Of a stretch of 64,000 bases of DNA, positions 1 to 13,700 are shown piece after piece. The DNA lies in the NCBI GenBank assembly GCA_037954235.1, contig JBBMOA010000020.1:21831177-21895176 (forward strand), given 5' to 3'. Below the pieces are notes generated by a model. That model did no database searches. It saw nothing but the letters and a program-made list of their open reading frames with translations, and was not told the DNA's origin. Within the stretch, counting starts at the first letter, position 1, and every line of letters begins with the position of its first letter. Position numbers and translations under genes: made by a program. The stretch comes from Aulostomus chinensis. Taxonomy: Eukaryota; Chordata; Actinopteri; Syngnathiformes; Aulostomidae.

Positions 1-939
1 TCCAGCCATGGAAGATGACACTGGACTGGAACAAGAGAAGGCACAGCAACACAGGTACAAACGCCCTTTGAGAACGTCTCCAAAGAGCGGTGAGTGAGAA
101 AGTCTAATTCCTCTGAATGTGCACACAATATTATAATCGAAACTCTCACCCCGTCGCCACCAACAAACGCTCTGGCAAAGGCCATAATCAGACGATGCTA
201 TGAGCGGAATTTGAGGTGCACGTGTTTTTGATTAGCGCTCGCTCGTGTTCTGTTCCTGCTTTGCCATCTCTAACAGTGCCAGAACTTTTGACAATAATGT
301 TTTCCCAAACAAAGCGCAGAGATCCCTGTATTTAAAACATTACGCTTGTGTTTTCTCAGCAAACAGGGCACAGCTTTAATGACTATCTCTCACACCCCGC
401 TCGCCTCCTTCTGTCTCTGCCCTTCATTTCTCTCATAGTTTAGTCTGTTGGTGGCTTTTCGGGCTGGGAGGGGGGTAGACCCTGGCCACAAGCTGAAGGC
501 TTGATTACAGTCCTGGCAAGAGAACAGAAAGCTGAGGGGCAGGAGGGATGAAGGGTTGGATGAGGGTGGGGAAGGGGAGGGAGAGGATGGAGGGACCTCG
601 GGCCCTGACTAAAAGCAGCTGTGGAGCAGGCGGGGTGAAGGCCTTTTGTGCTCTTAAAGGCCTCGGGAAGACTGACCTCAGCAGAGATACATATGGAAGT
701 GTTACGATGTCAGCGAACTTGGCATGTCATTCCACCATTAATCACACAAGTACTTCCTGTTTTACTTCACTAGGATTCCAATTTAAGGGATCATTCCAGT
801 TTATTACAACTTGGGTCGTGTGTTTTTAGCTTCCTATTGTTTCTAAGAAAACACCAAAGTAATTGCTGCGATCAAGACGCATGACGACATTACTTTTTTA
901 AGACTTCTAAAAGTACTTTTTTGTTTTTTTTACTCTTTT
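1..939. other. Non-coding stretch, no gene seen
   Basis: No ORF here looks like a real exon. Open frames are under 100 codons and lack domain-like composition or convincing splice context. The sequence is mixed-composition vertebrate intergenic or intronic DNA with a purine-rich patch around 460-600. I see no RNA gene. Confidence 0.5.
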
Positions 940-1120
940 CTCCTTATTTTCTCCCCGATTGTACATCACCGATTCACTCTACCAAGCTGTTCTGATCGCT
1001 TCTCCACCCCCTCTGCCACTCAGGGGGGCACCGTGAACGACCACATGCTTCCCCTGGCACGTGTGGAGTCGTCGGTTACATCTTTTAACCAGACGACAAG
1101 GACTTTCCATTGCTATCAGC
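940..1120 (+). repeat. Dispersed teleost repeat fragment
   Basis: The stretch with the 'ccaccccctctgcc' core followed by 'ccacatgcttcccctggcac' and 'gtgtggagtcgtcggtt' resembles a moderately repeated element I recall from many fish genomic sequences, in diverged form. Family assignment is from memory of its wording, not from a search, so only the repeat call is offered. Confidence 0.4.
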
Positions 1121-4100
1121 TAGCATTACACTGACTGACTAGCACCAAGTAAGAATCTCATTTTGCCCTCTCAGGTTCCTCTGTAAACACCGTACACCGT
1201 CGGTGATGAGAAGCTAGCTTCAAGCTAGCTCCAAGCTAGCAGGGGCGTCGTGACACAGTCAGCTCAATTCACACAGTGCAGCAGAAGCCATCAGAGCTCG
1301 GAGGAGGAATGAAAGCCACGCTACCTCAAATATACAAAGAAACTGATGTGCAAAACGTTCGTTTTCAGCCAAAAATGTTGCTTAGGTTGCTTTTGGAAAC
1401 ATTAGAAAGAAAAGCTGGTAAGACGAGAAAAAATGAACAATGATATACAAAAGCAGAAAAGAATAAAATATGGAATAAGTGGTAAGGAAATTACAATGTT
1501 GTACTCATGATACTCAAGTGTTAAGGGTCAGGGATGTAAATGTGTCCATCTGAAGGACATTGGTTTGTAAAGAAGGAAGAAAAAAAGCTTGTGTTGTTGT
1601 TTTAAAAATAAAAGATATTCCATTCACCAACTGTATGTGATGTTGCACCTTCCTCGGCATCTGCAGTTGTGATGTTGGCTTATAAACCCAAAAAGGACTA
1701 AAATATCCCTTCGTGTTTAGAGCACATATCCAAAACAAATATAATTTACATTATTTTAGAGCTAAACGCCATGTTAAATATTGAGTCAGACGTGGATTGG
1801 CATTTGAGAACATGTGCTGAACCTCAAGAGCCAATGAATCTGGTTATTGAGGCATCAGTGCTTCAAGTGACTTGATGCTTCTCATGAAGCTTTTATCTAT
1901 TCAAAGCAAAGAAAAACGAGAGAAATGGTGATGAGCTGGATGTGATAGTGCTGCCAGAATAATGATATATTCAAAATAATGGCTGTGAGAGAGCTCCCTA
2001 ATGGCAATGTTTGAGAGCCAAGTATTATAAAGCACCGCGACAAGGCTAAACTTGTGTGGTGGATTTACATAGGGAAATAGCTGGCAACACACACCGTTTC
2101 CCTCATAGTCTGAAGTCAACATGGTGTCCAAGTATAGTTTTCTCACACTCCCACAATCCTTCTGTCAAATGCAACAATATCATGGGAGATAGACACCGAA
2201 GAGGATCTAAATCTGTGAAGATCTGAACAGGATGCTCACCAAAATAACACGCTGACAAATAATGAGCCCAACACCATCGCACCGCCATATTTCACATGAC
2301 GGCCAAGCAGGAGCACCTTGCCCTTTTGCGTGTGCATGGGGGTTTTATTAAAGGGGTGTTTCATCCAAACGCGGGGTTCCTGATTTTGATTGACAAGCTT
2401 GACTCTAGTCTTAAAAAAAAAAAAAAAAAAAAATCCAATGCAATCTGGGATGCATTTGGGTTAAAGTGGCAGGGTCATCCTCAAAGGAGCGGCGTGTGGA
2501 TTTCCCACCGAAGAAGCACGCGGACGAGCACGGATCAAACGCCTTTGTCTTGGAACACGACTTTAATGCGAAGATAACATGTTGTTGTTTGGAAATGTTG
2601 AACGCAATCTTAAGTATCCCTCTTGAATGTGAATCATCTCATTATCAGGCGTTCTCACACTGAGATAATGTGAAGCATAATGTGTTTTATATCATCATGG
2701 TGTGAAACAGGGCCAGCAGTGCACTGTGTAAAATCCCCTTCAGTGGCATTATTTTGGTCGTCAGTGGCATAAATTTGGATGTGAGAAACATCAAAGCCCC
2801 CATATAAATGCCTTTCTCTTCATGTTGTCATCCTATCTTTGAATCACTCCCCCTCCCCCCTAGGGCCATGGTTATTTACATTTTCAAATCTGCATTTTTC
2901 ATATAGATCTGTCTGCCTCTGATTTTAATATCAGTGATGTTTCCCACGACACCTTTTGTTTTATTATGCATTATGAATTTCTTCCACTCTCACTCCTCCC
3001 TCTCTCTCCTTCTGTCTCCCTCTTTCTCGCTCTCTCTCTCTCTCTCTCCCTCTCGCCTCCATCTTTTTCTAATCCCTATCCCCCACACTAGGTTTATGAG
3101 TCCCAGTGTTTTATCATGGGGAGAGAGATTTATCATTTCAATCTCATTTCAATAAATAAAATAATCTCTCTTCTCCTGTACGTGACAGCAGCTAATAGTA
3201 TTTTGTTATCGTGGAGTGAAACTTTGCAGACTTCTGCGAGATGCTTTGCATTGGCATTCTGCAGCAGCATACAGTAGCGCCGCCTGCATTGCGAGGAATG
3301 CTTATCTCATTATAAATTGCGCGCATTTAAAGAAATGCGACTAAAGTGAAGCATGATGTCAAAATATTTTGTTTATTAAGTGGGTGCAACGATGTGAGGT
3401 GCTCCTGTTTGCATGTATAATGTGTAAAACCCTCAGTGGTTAAATGCAGCATCATGCTACATGCTTAGCAATTAAATGCACTTATTGGGTTGTTTCAGTA
3501 GCGGTATAGGAACCCTCTTGTACCAATTCCATCCTCTTAAAAGCTACTGGGCTGCACTCATGTATGCTTTTATCTTTCAGCCAGGATATGTTCTTAAAGC
3601 ACGGTCTGTCAGATGCGCCTGCACTGTGGTGTGTAGAAGAACAAGAGCAGCCATCAAGACGACAGTTTTATTTTAATTGCTATCTCCCTTTCCTCCCGGT
3701 CCTTCATTTTCCCTTACCCCTGGAGCAAATCAACAGAAAAAATGTAAAAGGACTGACAGGAAAACAATTGCGTTTCAAATTGAACTCCCTGCAGAGTGTG
3801 TTCACTTCCTTAACCTGACATCCCTCCCTTCCCCACACATGGCAGAGGAGAAGGCGAGCGGCAGCCACACTAAAGCCGGGGAGAGGGGGGAAACCGTCCT
3901 TTTGAATATGTGTTTTCTGTTTATCATTAGCTGACTGGGTGCTTCATCATTCGGCGAAAATCCCTATCTGCTGAACATAAGGCCGAGAGACAGCGGGGAA
4001 TCAATCTTTTGTGCTTGGGCAGATAAACACAGGACGCAATCAGGGGGAGACGGAGCGACGGAGCAGGCCGCGGGACTCACGCCGCCGGTGATGGATGGCG

Positions 4101-4993
4101 GAAGTGAAAGTGTCAGGATGGCATTATGCAAATGGGGGAGGCATCCGAGCATCGCCCCGGTGATTATGGGAGATGGGAGAGCAGCCTGTGGTCCCCCTGG
4201 CACCAAGGCAGCCATTTTGGGGGCTCTTCGTCTCCTGATGGAGCAGGAGAAAGAGGAGGAGGAGAGGGAGGAGGGATGGATAGAGTGGTGGACAGGAGAG
4301 GGAGAAGGGGGAAAAAAGGAGGAGAACGACAAGGGAGGGGAGAATGTGTCATGGTATCATTCCCTCACATGCACCACCACCTCACCCTCCCACCCCTTCC
4401 CCAAAAAAGGGGAGGAATAAGTCTATAAGCAGAAGGAGAGGCATCTGTGTCATTTACTGAAACAAATGACCATCTCTCTTTCTCTCTCTCTTTCTCTCTC
4501 TCTCCCTCTTTCTGTGGGGTTTGAATGAGGAGGGCGAGCCGGTGAATGATAGAGATAGAACACTGATGGAACAATCATGAATAATGAACTTGAACTGGAC
4601 AGAAATAAAAGCTGGTTAGGGTGATATATGTTATGCTATATGTTTGCGACAAGTCGAAACGACTGCATGCGGAGCGACTCTCAGAGGCCAACGTGACCCC
4701 TGGGTACAATGGTATCCATCCCCGGCTGTGTCACTTTCACAACCATCCAGACCCTCTCTCTCTCACACACACACACACAAACCAATCTCAATGACAAGCG
4801 AGCAGGACGCACACACACAAACACGCACGCACACTGTAATGACCAAGGATGCTACTTGTATTCAAATGAGGGTTGAAGTGAGAGCAAGGCAGATACTTCA
4901 GGGAGCAGCGTGGCCCAGAGGGGAGATCCAGCCGCAGTCCCCGCTGTACCATTACAGTAAGATTGGATGAAGATGGAGACATGGAAAATATGA

Positions 4994-4994
<1 letters not shown>

Positions 4995-5028
<34 letters not shown>
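4995..5028 (+). repeat. (GT)n microsatellite
   Basis: About 17 uninterrupted GT units, seen directly. Likely length-polymorphic. Confidence 0.95.
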
Positions 5029-5030
<2 letters not shown>

Positions 5031-8000
5031 AGGGGATAGGGACGGTACAAGGAGAACGCCGCCTTGATGATCTATGCGTGCGAGCCAGTGTGTGTGTGTA
5101 TCAGAGAGATTTGGTGTGTTTTAGTGTGATGTGAAATTAGCAGCTGTAGTTTGATGAGCCCATTTTTCTCCTGTTTACACGAGAGGAAAGGGCAGGTGTT
5201 CCCGACGCCACACGGAACGGGAGCGAGGCGGCGATCATGCATGCGCCTCAGAGCAAAGAGCCGCCATGATTTTCCCGTCTTTCCTTTAACAACAACCAAC
5301 CAGGTGTGTTATTTTACTCAAATGGTCATCTCCAGCCGTCCTGCATTCTTTTGTCGTCCTAGAAAGCTGACTGGAGGTGCCTGTCCTCCACCTCTAACTT
5401 CTCCACTCGCCACAACACACAGACAATACCACTCCGTTCCGCCTGATTGGATCCATTTGCATTGGACACCTCCTCTGCATATTGATTGATGGGTTTAATC
5501 AGCGAATCAGGGGGAGCGCTCAGACATCAATCTCTGTCAGGCCCCTACCTTTTTTCCAAGCCTGTGATTCCCTGCTAGGACTCATCAAGGAAAGCAAGTT
5601 TAGACAGAGAGAGGGAGAGAGAGAGAGGGGGAGAGAGAGAGAGAGAGGGACAGAGAACAAAATAGAGGGGGAAAAAAAAGAAGAAAGGCATGTGTGGGAG
5701 TGGAAGTATTAGAAATAACTTGTGGGGTGGATTTTTCTGATTGGCCCTAGTAGAAGTAGATGAGGTGTAGCATAAAGGAAACCATGTAGGAACATTTTTT
5801 TTTCGAAAAAAAAAAAAACGGAACGGCAGGCGAGTGAAGCAGATTTACACTTTCACGTGCAGGAATTTTACTCGTCAAGCGTAAAATATGGCGAGGGGAT
5901 CTCAGTGTTTTATATTCTTGTATTCATTGTTAATTAATCGCATCGTATGACACTGTTTTCCTCTATTACATCATTTAACAATACATTTCCCTTTAAATCT
6001 TTGCGTGAGAAGAGCTTGAATTAAACTTTTGTTCTTTTCCTCTCCACCTAAACTTTGTGGCGTGGCAGTTATTGGGGATGACAAAACAGTTATCTAATTG
6101 GCATCAACCAGTCGTACCAGCGCTCTTCTTCCTGTCTGATTTCACAGGTCCTACAACAGGTGTAGCTGTCAAAGTCACAGGATCAATAGAAAGGGTTGGA
6201 AAACAGCCTTTTCACTCCTCTCCTTGTTGTTTGTGTGTGTGCATGCGTGTGTGTCTCCACGCGCGCACACACACACACACACACTTGTATATATAGAAAG
6301 TGTTAATTGAGTTGTGATTGCCATTGTGTGCCTCATCAGGGGACGTACAAGACCCCCCTCCACCCTTCCCATGTCAATGTGAAAGTGTACCTGTGACACC
6401 TCGAGCTGACAGATACTTCATTTCCTTCTCACTTGATAATTACTGCAACACAAACTCAATTAAAAGTAAGCAGCTCAAAGAGGAAGGAGATGAGTTTGAT
6501 TAAAACATGAATAAAAATACAGATCTGAGAACACATTTTTTACAGATCTGTCCCTGGGATTGGGTGAGATTTGCACACGTATGCAGGTAGCTTTAATTTC
6601 ACAGGGGCAACGTTTCAAGTCTCGTCGAGCAGCTTCGTCGGCTTCTCGATGAACCAGCTTTCAAGATGATGTCAGAATTAAAGCCTCCCTTTGTCAGGAG
6701 TGTCCTTTACTAGTGCCGCGCTGAGGCTGCGACCAGATAAATGCCACCAAACAACACAACTCGTAAAGACTCGAAATTAACTCCACTATTTGAGCTTTTT
6801 TTTTTTTTTTTTTTTTTTATTTCATCTATTAAACTCAATTACTTCCTGTGTGATCCCAGCCTGGACGGAAAGGGCCCATAATTCAGCTCTGGAGAAAAAG
6901 AGAGAGAGAGAGAGAGAAAAAAAAAAAAGAAAGAAAAGAAAACCAACAACAACAACATTGCAACATGCTCGTTTTTTAGAGGAAGAAACTTTTAATACCC
7001 CAGCTCTTAATGACGGCACTGCAATTAGAGTGGCTGCATTTTTTGCTCTAGCCGCGAGTCAAAGGAAAACAAATAAAGCAGCTCGATTTAGAAACCTTAT
7101 TAGACTTTTGAGTCCCTGAGCAATTAAAGTATTACAACTGAAGTGCTTCTGTGAACCCACCGATGGAAAGCATTTATAGGTGGTCTCAGCTTTACTGGTG
7201 GTCCGTTATTTTCTCTCTTATCTTCTTATTTGCACTGTTCGGAGCTGCAGTCGCTCCGTTGTTTATGTGTAAACGTGTTGTGAAGAGGGGGTTGTTTTTT
7301 GGTTGGTTTTTTTTTTTTGGACAATAAAAGCTCTTGATGTTCACCGGCTTGTCTGTCAGGGACAAACTGAACACATGCAACTCATTGAAACATCTGTGGT
7401 GACGACAAAATGTCATCACATGTAATGCAGATTTAAACATCTGTTAAATGATGTAAGACCTCGTCGCAGAACGCAAGTGGTTAAAATCTTTTTAAAAGGA
7501 TTCATTCTTTAATCTTCTATCCCCACACATTTGCCCCACACGGTGCCTAAATTGTCTTGGCTGCGATGATGCCCTTTACAGCGCAATCTCTCCAATTTGA
7601 TGCCTTATCAAATTACTAACCCAGAGGAAATTAATGGTATCATCTAAGTCAAGACTCTGATGTAGTTTCACTTAGCCTCAAACACTTTGGTCCTAATTGA
7701 AAGATTAGATTCCTCTAGATTTTCTGTCTTTCTTCATACTCATTACAATTGAGGAGGGACTTGCATATCAATTCAGCAAATAAAAGCAGGTAAATTGTTT
7801 AAAAATATGTTTCAATCATATATAACTCAATAACACATAATTATAAACAACTATAATTAGACTAGAAGTGATGACAAGCAGAATTTAATTTCTTATGTAT
7901 CTTTTAATGAGATAGATTTTGAAAAGAGCAAAGTGGTAAAAGACTGAAAACCTGATGTGCCACTAGGGGGGGTGGTGAGGCCTTTTGGGTACAGACAGAA

Positions 8001-8660
8001 CATGCTCTCAAAACATTCAAGTGTTCATTCACACACACTCCCACAAGAGAGAGAGAGAGAGAGAGAGAGGGAGCGCAGCTGGCTGGGTTTCAAGGCAGAG
8101 AATGAAGAGCACAGACAGGAAAAAAGTAGGAGAAGGTGGTCACATGACTACTCGCATTACTGCTACAACTCTATCTGTGACCAACTTTGGCGTGCAGCTT
8201 CGCCCTCCGCCTGCTAATACCATAATCCCCCCCGCAGTGACCACTTCTGACACCTCCTGCTCGGCCACCCCTGCCCCGGCTCCTCCCCTCTGATCACTCA
8301 GCAACCGTCCCCGCCATAAATGACTAATGACCCCGTATCAATATTTGGCTGTGGTCGCAGGCTTTCAGTACTGTTGTAATTTAAAGTGGATTAGTGTTCG
8401 CCCCAGCACGTTTCTTTTGGCAGACAGCCAGTGGGACGAGCTTTGATAACAGGTTCCTTCTTGCGTGAGTGTGTGTTTGGGTGTGTGTACATGTGGAAAT
8501 TCTGCTTTGTGTGAAGTACATAAGCTGCCCATTGCCCTACGGGACTTAGACACCAAAGCAGCAAAAATAGGCTTCGGTTTTTCCTGATGAAGAGATGAGA
8601 TGACAAGCGCGCATGCCGGCGCCCGAGCCCGTCTCAGGTCCCACTCCAAGTGGTTCTGCT

Positions 8661-8662
<2 letters not shown>

Positions 8663-8701
<39 letters not shown>
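8663..8701 (+). repeat. (CA)n microsatellite
   Basis: About 19 uninterrupted CA units preceded by GCG. Confidence 0.95.
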
Positions 8702-8702
<1 letters not shown>

Positions 8703-8984
8703 GGTAGGGAGAGAACCTGACCGCAATGAAATATGAATTTACTCTTAAATACATTTTGCAAGTTAAATTAAGCGTGGTGCGTCTGGTCACTGTGCAGAGC
8801 AGCAGCGGCCCTCTCGTCCACTAACACTCATCCGGATCCTCAGCATCTACAGAGATTATCTTTAGTTTTAGTTCATGATGTGTATTAATATCTGTGAGCG
8901 TTGATCAGAGAGGATGCACCTCAGCAGACGTGGTTATGAGCTCATGACCTCCACCTGTCAGGTCCGGATTTTGGTGCGCGCCCT

Positions 8985-9750
8985 CTGGTTCTAGCAGTAT
9001 GACCTCAAAACTACTGAACAGATTTTCCTGAAACTTTGCGTGAAGACCTTGTTGGTTTTTATTTAATGTTATCCATTTTTCAATCCTTGGAATATTGAAG
9101 TACCAGTTATATCACCATGAAAAATGCAAGTATATGCACGATGAAAACCGTTCAAATGTGCAATTTGTTGCAGATCTGGATCATGCTTCATTTTTTTTGT
9201 CTAATCTTCAGTTTGCCAGGTGAGTCCCACTGAGATTTAGAATCTCTTTTTCTGGAGGGAGGCGGTCATCGAGAAAAACACAGATTTGCAGTCTGACAAA
9301 CACCTAAATGTGCAGTAAAGTGGAACTCCATAGGCGTCGGTTATAGCTAAACACGTCATCATCCTAGAAGCTGAAAAATTACAGATCTGATAACATCGTA
9401 TCGCCATGGTGAAGCAGATGGAATGCAGAACCAGAAAGTGCAGCTGTTGTACATGAGAATTGCAGTTAAGGTGCATAAAAACAAATGTACACACACTATA
9501 AATTACTATCTGGATGTGGAACATGCAGTATTTCCTAAGAAATGTATACAAATATTAAAAAGGAGAAAAAAAGCCAGATCTCTTTTATCTGGATGTACAC
9601 CAAAATGTAACGGGTTCGTCCGTGGGCCAGAGTGTCTCTTTCTCTTTTAAATTGGTCCAGTAGTTTTTGCGTAATCCTCCTGACAGACCGACACACGCAC
9701 AAACTAACAGATGCAAGTGAAAACATAACCTTCTTGGCAGCAGTATCTAA
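8985..9750 (+). repeat. Probable dispersed repeat
   Basis: The left part contains 'aaaactactgaacagatttt' followed by 'cctgaaactttg'. The right part contains 'agtagtttttgcgtaatcct' followed by 'cctgacagaccgacac', then 'aaaacataaccttcttggc'. These phrases match wording I associate with a common non-coding fish repeat. Boundaries are approximate and no coding capacity is seen. Confidence 0.4.
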
Positions 9751-10742
9751 TTATTCCAGCTTATACCAACCCTTCTGTGCGTTCACTCATCTGAATATTA
9801 GCCTGACACAAATTTTCCCTTTTAGCTCCAATATTTCACATCACATTTTCTCCCACTCCCTTTAATGTCTGCACCTCTGTGGTGGATCACACAAATGCAG
9901 CCAGGTCCAGACTTGTAAGGAATCAGTCTTTCTAAACACACCATAACTATGACAGACAGACAGAAAGACAAACAGGGGGGAAAAAAAAGAAGAGTGTGAC
10001 CGTGTCTTACCTTGTCCCTGCACCACTTTCAGTATGCAGAGAGCAGAGTGTTTATCTGGCTGGCTGCGGAATGTTTGTGTAACTGAACGGTACGCTGATC
10101 GAGTTCAAATCACGGCAGGATAATTAAAACATGTTGATCCCTTCAGTCATGGGAAAGGGGCAGATTTATTAATGATACACTTACCGCAGCCCCGTGGACT
10201 GCGAGCACGCTGAGAAATATTGCATGAAATCGTTGGATAGATTGTCATTTACCTGCAGGCCTGCGCCAGTGTGAGTGGTCTTTCATGTAAATGAATTTGT
10301 CTAGAGAATGAGAGAAATGAGAGACAGAGGGAGGAGTGAGAGATGGAATTAATAGCTTCGGGTCATGGGGATAATGATTCCTTCATGGACCCAGTCAGAG
10401 CCAAATGGCCCGGGTCTCTCGTTTGGTTTCTGAGAGTAAGAATGAATGTGAGGTTGAACGTTACAGTGAACAGGGGCATTTACTGAATATGTAAACGCAT
10501 TTGGTTTTATGACAGGGTCTACACGCCAACAACGCTTCCAAATGACCCACTTTGTATTCACGCAATGCAAATTTGCTCCTGCATCGTTAGATCTCATTGA
10601 TTGAGTGGTGCTCCCATACGTTGAACAAGAGAACATATCATTTGCTCCTGATTTCACAATGTTATGACACGGAGGGGCGAAGAAAATGTTCTCAACTCTG
10701 CCTCAGTCAACCTGGTCAGCCTGGTCAAATAGATATTTACCT

Positions 10743-10753
<11 letters not shown>

Positions 10754-10788
<35 letters not shown>
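10754..10788 (+). repeat. (CA)n microsatellite
   Basis: About 17 uninterrupted CA units following a short (TC)n run. Confidence 0.95.
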
Positions 10789-10791
<3 letters not shown>

Positions 10792-13700
10792 CAGGCACAT
10801 GAAAGTGCAGGTGTGTTTTTCCACCCATGCTTATTCACACCTCAATGAGGACGGCCGCGTCAAAAGCTGCTGGTCAATCTCTTTACACGTCTATTGTGAA
10901 GGGAGCAAGTCTGACAGAGTAAACCAGCATGGACACATGTGAACATAAAGAGCCCACCACACACCCCCCGACATCACCCCACGCTGAAAGGACCCAGTGA
11001 GGGTGTGAGCAGGAGGGGACAAGGGAGAGGGCCCAGGCCAGGGCCTAATGGTGGGAACAGTGTGGAGGTGAAGCCGTCTTTTTGTTTGCCGCGGATAAAG
11101 GAAGCTTTTGAGAGGCAGCGTGTGTTTTTGTTCCACGGAGGGCCATCGAAGCTGCGGGCCATGCTTGTCCTTGGTTGTGTTGTCTGGAGGTGGGGGGGTA
11201 AGGGGGGGCTGGGTGCAGGAGTATGGACACAGGCAGGAGACAGAGTTACTCGCTCCAGGGAGAGAAATATGGTACTGTGAGGGTGTTGGAAGGAGGACAG
11301 CGTATCATCTGTCTGTGAAGAGAAAAATAGAAGTGGTAGAGAGAGAGAGTAAGACAGGGCTATAGAAAGAGACAGATGGAGGGGGGAGAAAGAAGGAGAG
11401 GCGTGAAGGTGCTTTATGGGGTACTTAGTGGCTCATGTATCCAAGATGCTGTCATTTCAGGTCATCCATTGTACTTGGAGCAGCACCTGACTTCTCCACA
11501 CAGCTCTTAATTTCTGTAGCACCCAAATAACTGGCTTTGATTGTGGCACCGAGGCTTCCAATTAATTTGGAGTAAGTGACTCTCCCACCTCCACGCGACA
11601 ATGACCTGTTGTTGCTGAAGAGACGGCTTCAGGCAGCCGGTGGTGCACTCTCGGTGCTCCCTGACCTGTCTGACCTTTCCAACAGTTCAACTTCCACTCA
11701 CCAGCAGTGATTGATCTGCCTTAAGGGCCCTTAAATTGCTCCGTGTCTCCTCCGCTGACAGAGAACATAAAGGCCATTCCTGCCCTGGAACCTGAACTTG
11801 GCTGAAACATAGCACAGACTCATTTTCACCATCGGAGCCCGGAAACCAGCACACAAGATCAAACCGTTTCACATGAAGCATTGACGGGGATCATGTGGTC
11901 ACCCAGCTTACATTTATGTATCACAATTAAAAGATCCAGTGAAACTGTGGAGTGCTGTGTTTCTGGATATTATTGACATATTTCCAGCTAAACTCTGAAG
12001 ATCGGAGGATCGGCGTGTCGAGGACATCAGCGGGTGCTGAAATAATCTGCACTGGGCAAGACTTGAACTCTGGGACGCTGACACTCTAGCAAGGAGGCTA
12101 AAACCCATGGCTACTTGGATGCTAGTTGCCAGTGCGTCCCACGATGATGCTCTACCATGCTAGCCAACCCGCTAGTTCTGGTTAGCTCTCTGCCAATGAA
12201 TATTGACAATTAGGTATCGAATGAAGTACTTTCATTGGATAAATAATTGGTACATGCCCATTAGTGCAGGATGAGTCATTAAATGTTTTACTTAGACGTT
12301 CTTTAAAAAAAAAAATTTTTTAAAAGACACTTGTACTTTTAGCTCATTGCAAGTTTTGTGTTACCACAGAATATACAGCAATTATGAGTAGCTTAAAAAA
12401 AATTCATGGTGAAAAAACAAATTCATCATAAAAATGTTGACAAAACCACAGAACTGATTTGACGTGTGCACGAAGCAACCTTGGAAGCTGGTCTCTGTAT
12501 GAGTAAACGTTGGGCTCAGGACTTGCAGAACAGGACCGAGCAGCAGGTCCTCACAGGCGTTGGCTGCCACCCCTTTTCCCCCCTTCATCCTGCTATGTGA
12601 CCCCAGGTGACTTTGTCTTCGAGCCTTTCCGCCGCCTGCTAGACATTTAATCTCTTAAAATTCCCATTAAAGTGTGCAGGAGAGTTTGTCTGTAGAGCAG
12701 ATTGTAATTGATGGGATCAGATGACATTTTAAACCGGCGAGGAGAGGACATGATTCCTTCACGGCCGCGGCAGAGAACCAGGGCTGAATCACTGCAGACA
12801 CGGCTGCTCTTTCACTCCATTCATGAACATTAAAAATAGTGTTTTGCATCACTGAATATAAAATAATGAGTATCTCTTTAAGAGCAAAGCAGATGGTATC
12901 TTGAAATATTTGCCCTGCTATCTGTTTGAGATCTTGAAAACTTGAAAAGTGTTGACAGCTAAGCTAACACCGTTCCTGGACTGCAGATCTGAATGTGGAG
13001 TGATGTATCACCCCGAAAGGAAGCACATTAACATCTTATCTGTAGACTGAAATGAAATGGATAAATTATTACAAATCAGACTAATGAATACCATACATCG
13101 CAACTCACAGTTGTAGAACACGAACTTGAACAATCAACTCTGAAAGTGCAAATAAACTTCATATTTTTCAGTGCGACTGCTTGCAAAAGAGATCAAATAG
13201 GAGACGAGATCACCAGAGAAACAGCTGGCAACACGAATTAGCCCATAATCTGATTTTTTTTTTTTATGTCCAACATGTCAGTTTCAGTTTGATTTATTGT
13301 TACAAGGCCAATTAGCATCATGTAACGCTGTCAGCCAGAGAGCTCGAGGTCAAAGGTCAACCCGTGAAAGAATGAGACGAGCGGAGGCAGTGCAGCATAG
13401 GAGGGAGCGGAAAGGCGCTATTTCAAGGCTAATTTTGTTGTGATTAAGCAGGGATAAGAACTCGGTTTGTTCTTATTGGAAATACACGTACAGGCCCATG
13501 CAACAAATGACAGATGATATTTCCAGACACCTGTCGTGTTGCCATCAGAGGACTGAGTTTTAGGCAACAAGCATGGAATGTTGCACTCTGAGTTGGAGGT
13601 GGACGGCTCAGATGGGTTTCATCTGCTCAGGAGGACGTGGACACTGCAGGACTCTTTGTGCCCAAAACCTTTGAGCTCCACAAACATCTGCAAGAAAGAG

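Larger units (their letters stand above)
1121..8984. other. Gene-free tract with microsatellites
   Basis: No supportable exon was found. The tract contains poly(A) at 2413-2433, (CT)n near 3029-3049 and 4470-4511, (CA)n near 4760-4834, (GT)n at 4995-5028, (GA)n near 5605-5650, 6899-6917 and 8046-8069, and poly(T) at 6796-6818. Unique blocks between them (for example 3180-3360, 4080-4240 and 6990-7130) carry homeobox-like or POU-like words and could be enhancers of a distant gene, but this is unproven. Confidence 0.5.

Noticed and set aside
3964..4428. Overlapping ORFs of 100-122 codons on both strands
   Set aside because: Purine-rich low-complexity sequence (GGA/GAG repeats) avoids stops in several frames. 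There is no domain or consistent frame.
8365..8790. 141-codon minus-strand ORF
   Set aside because: Its length depends on the (CA)n microsatellite, and the rest shows no protein-like features or splice context.
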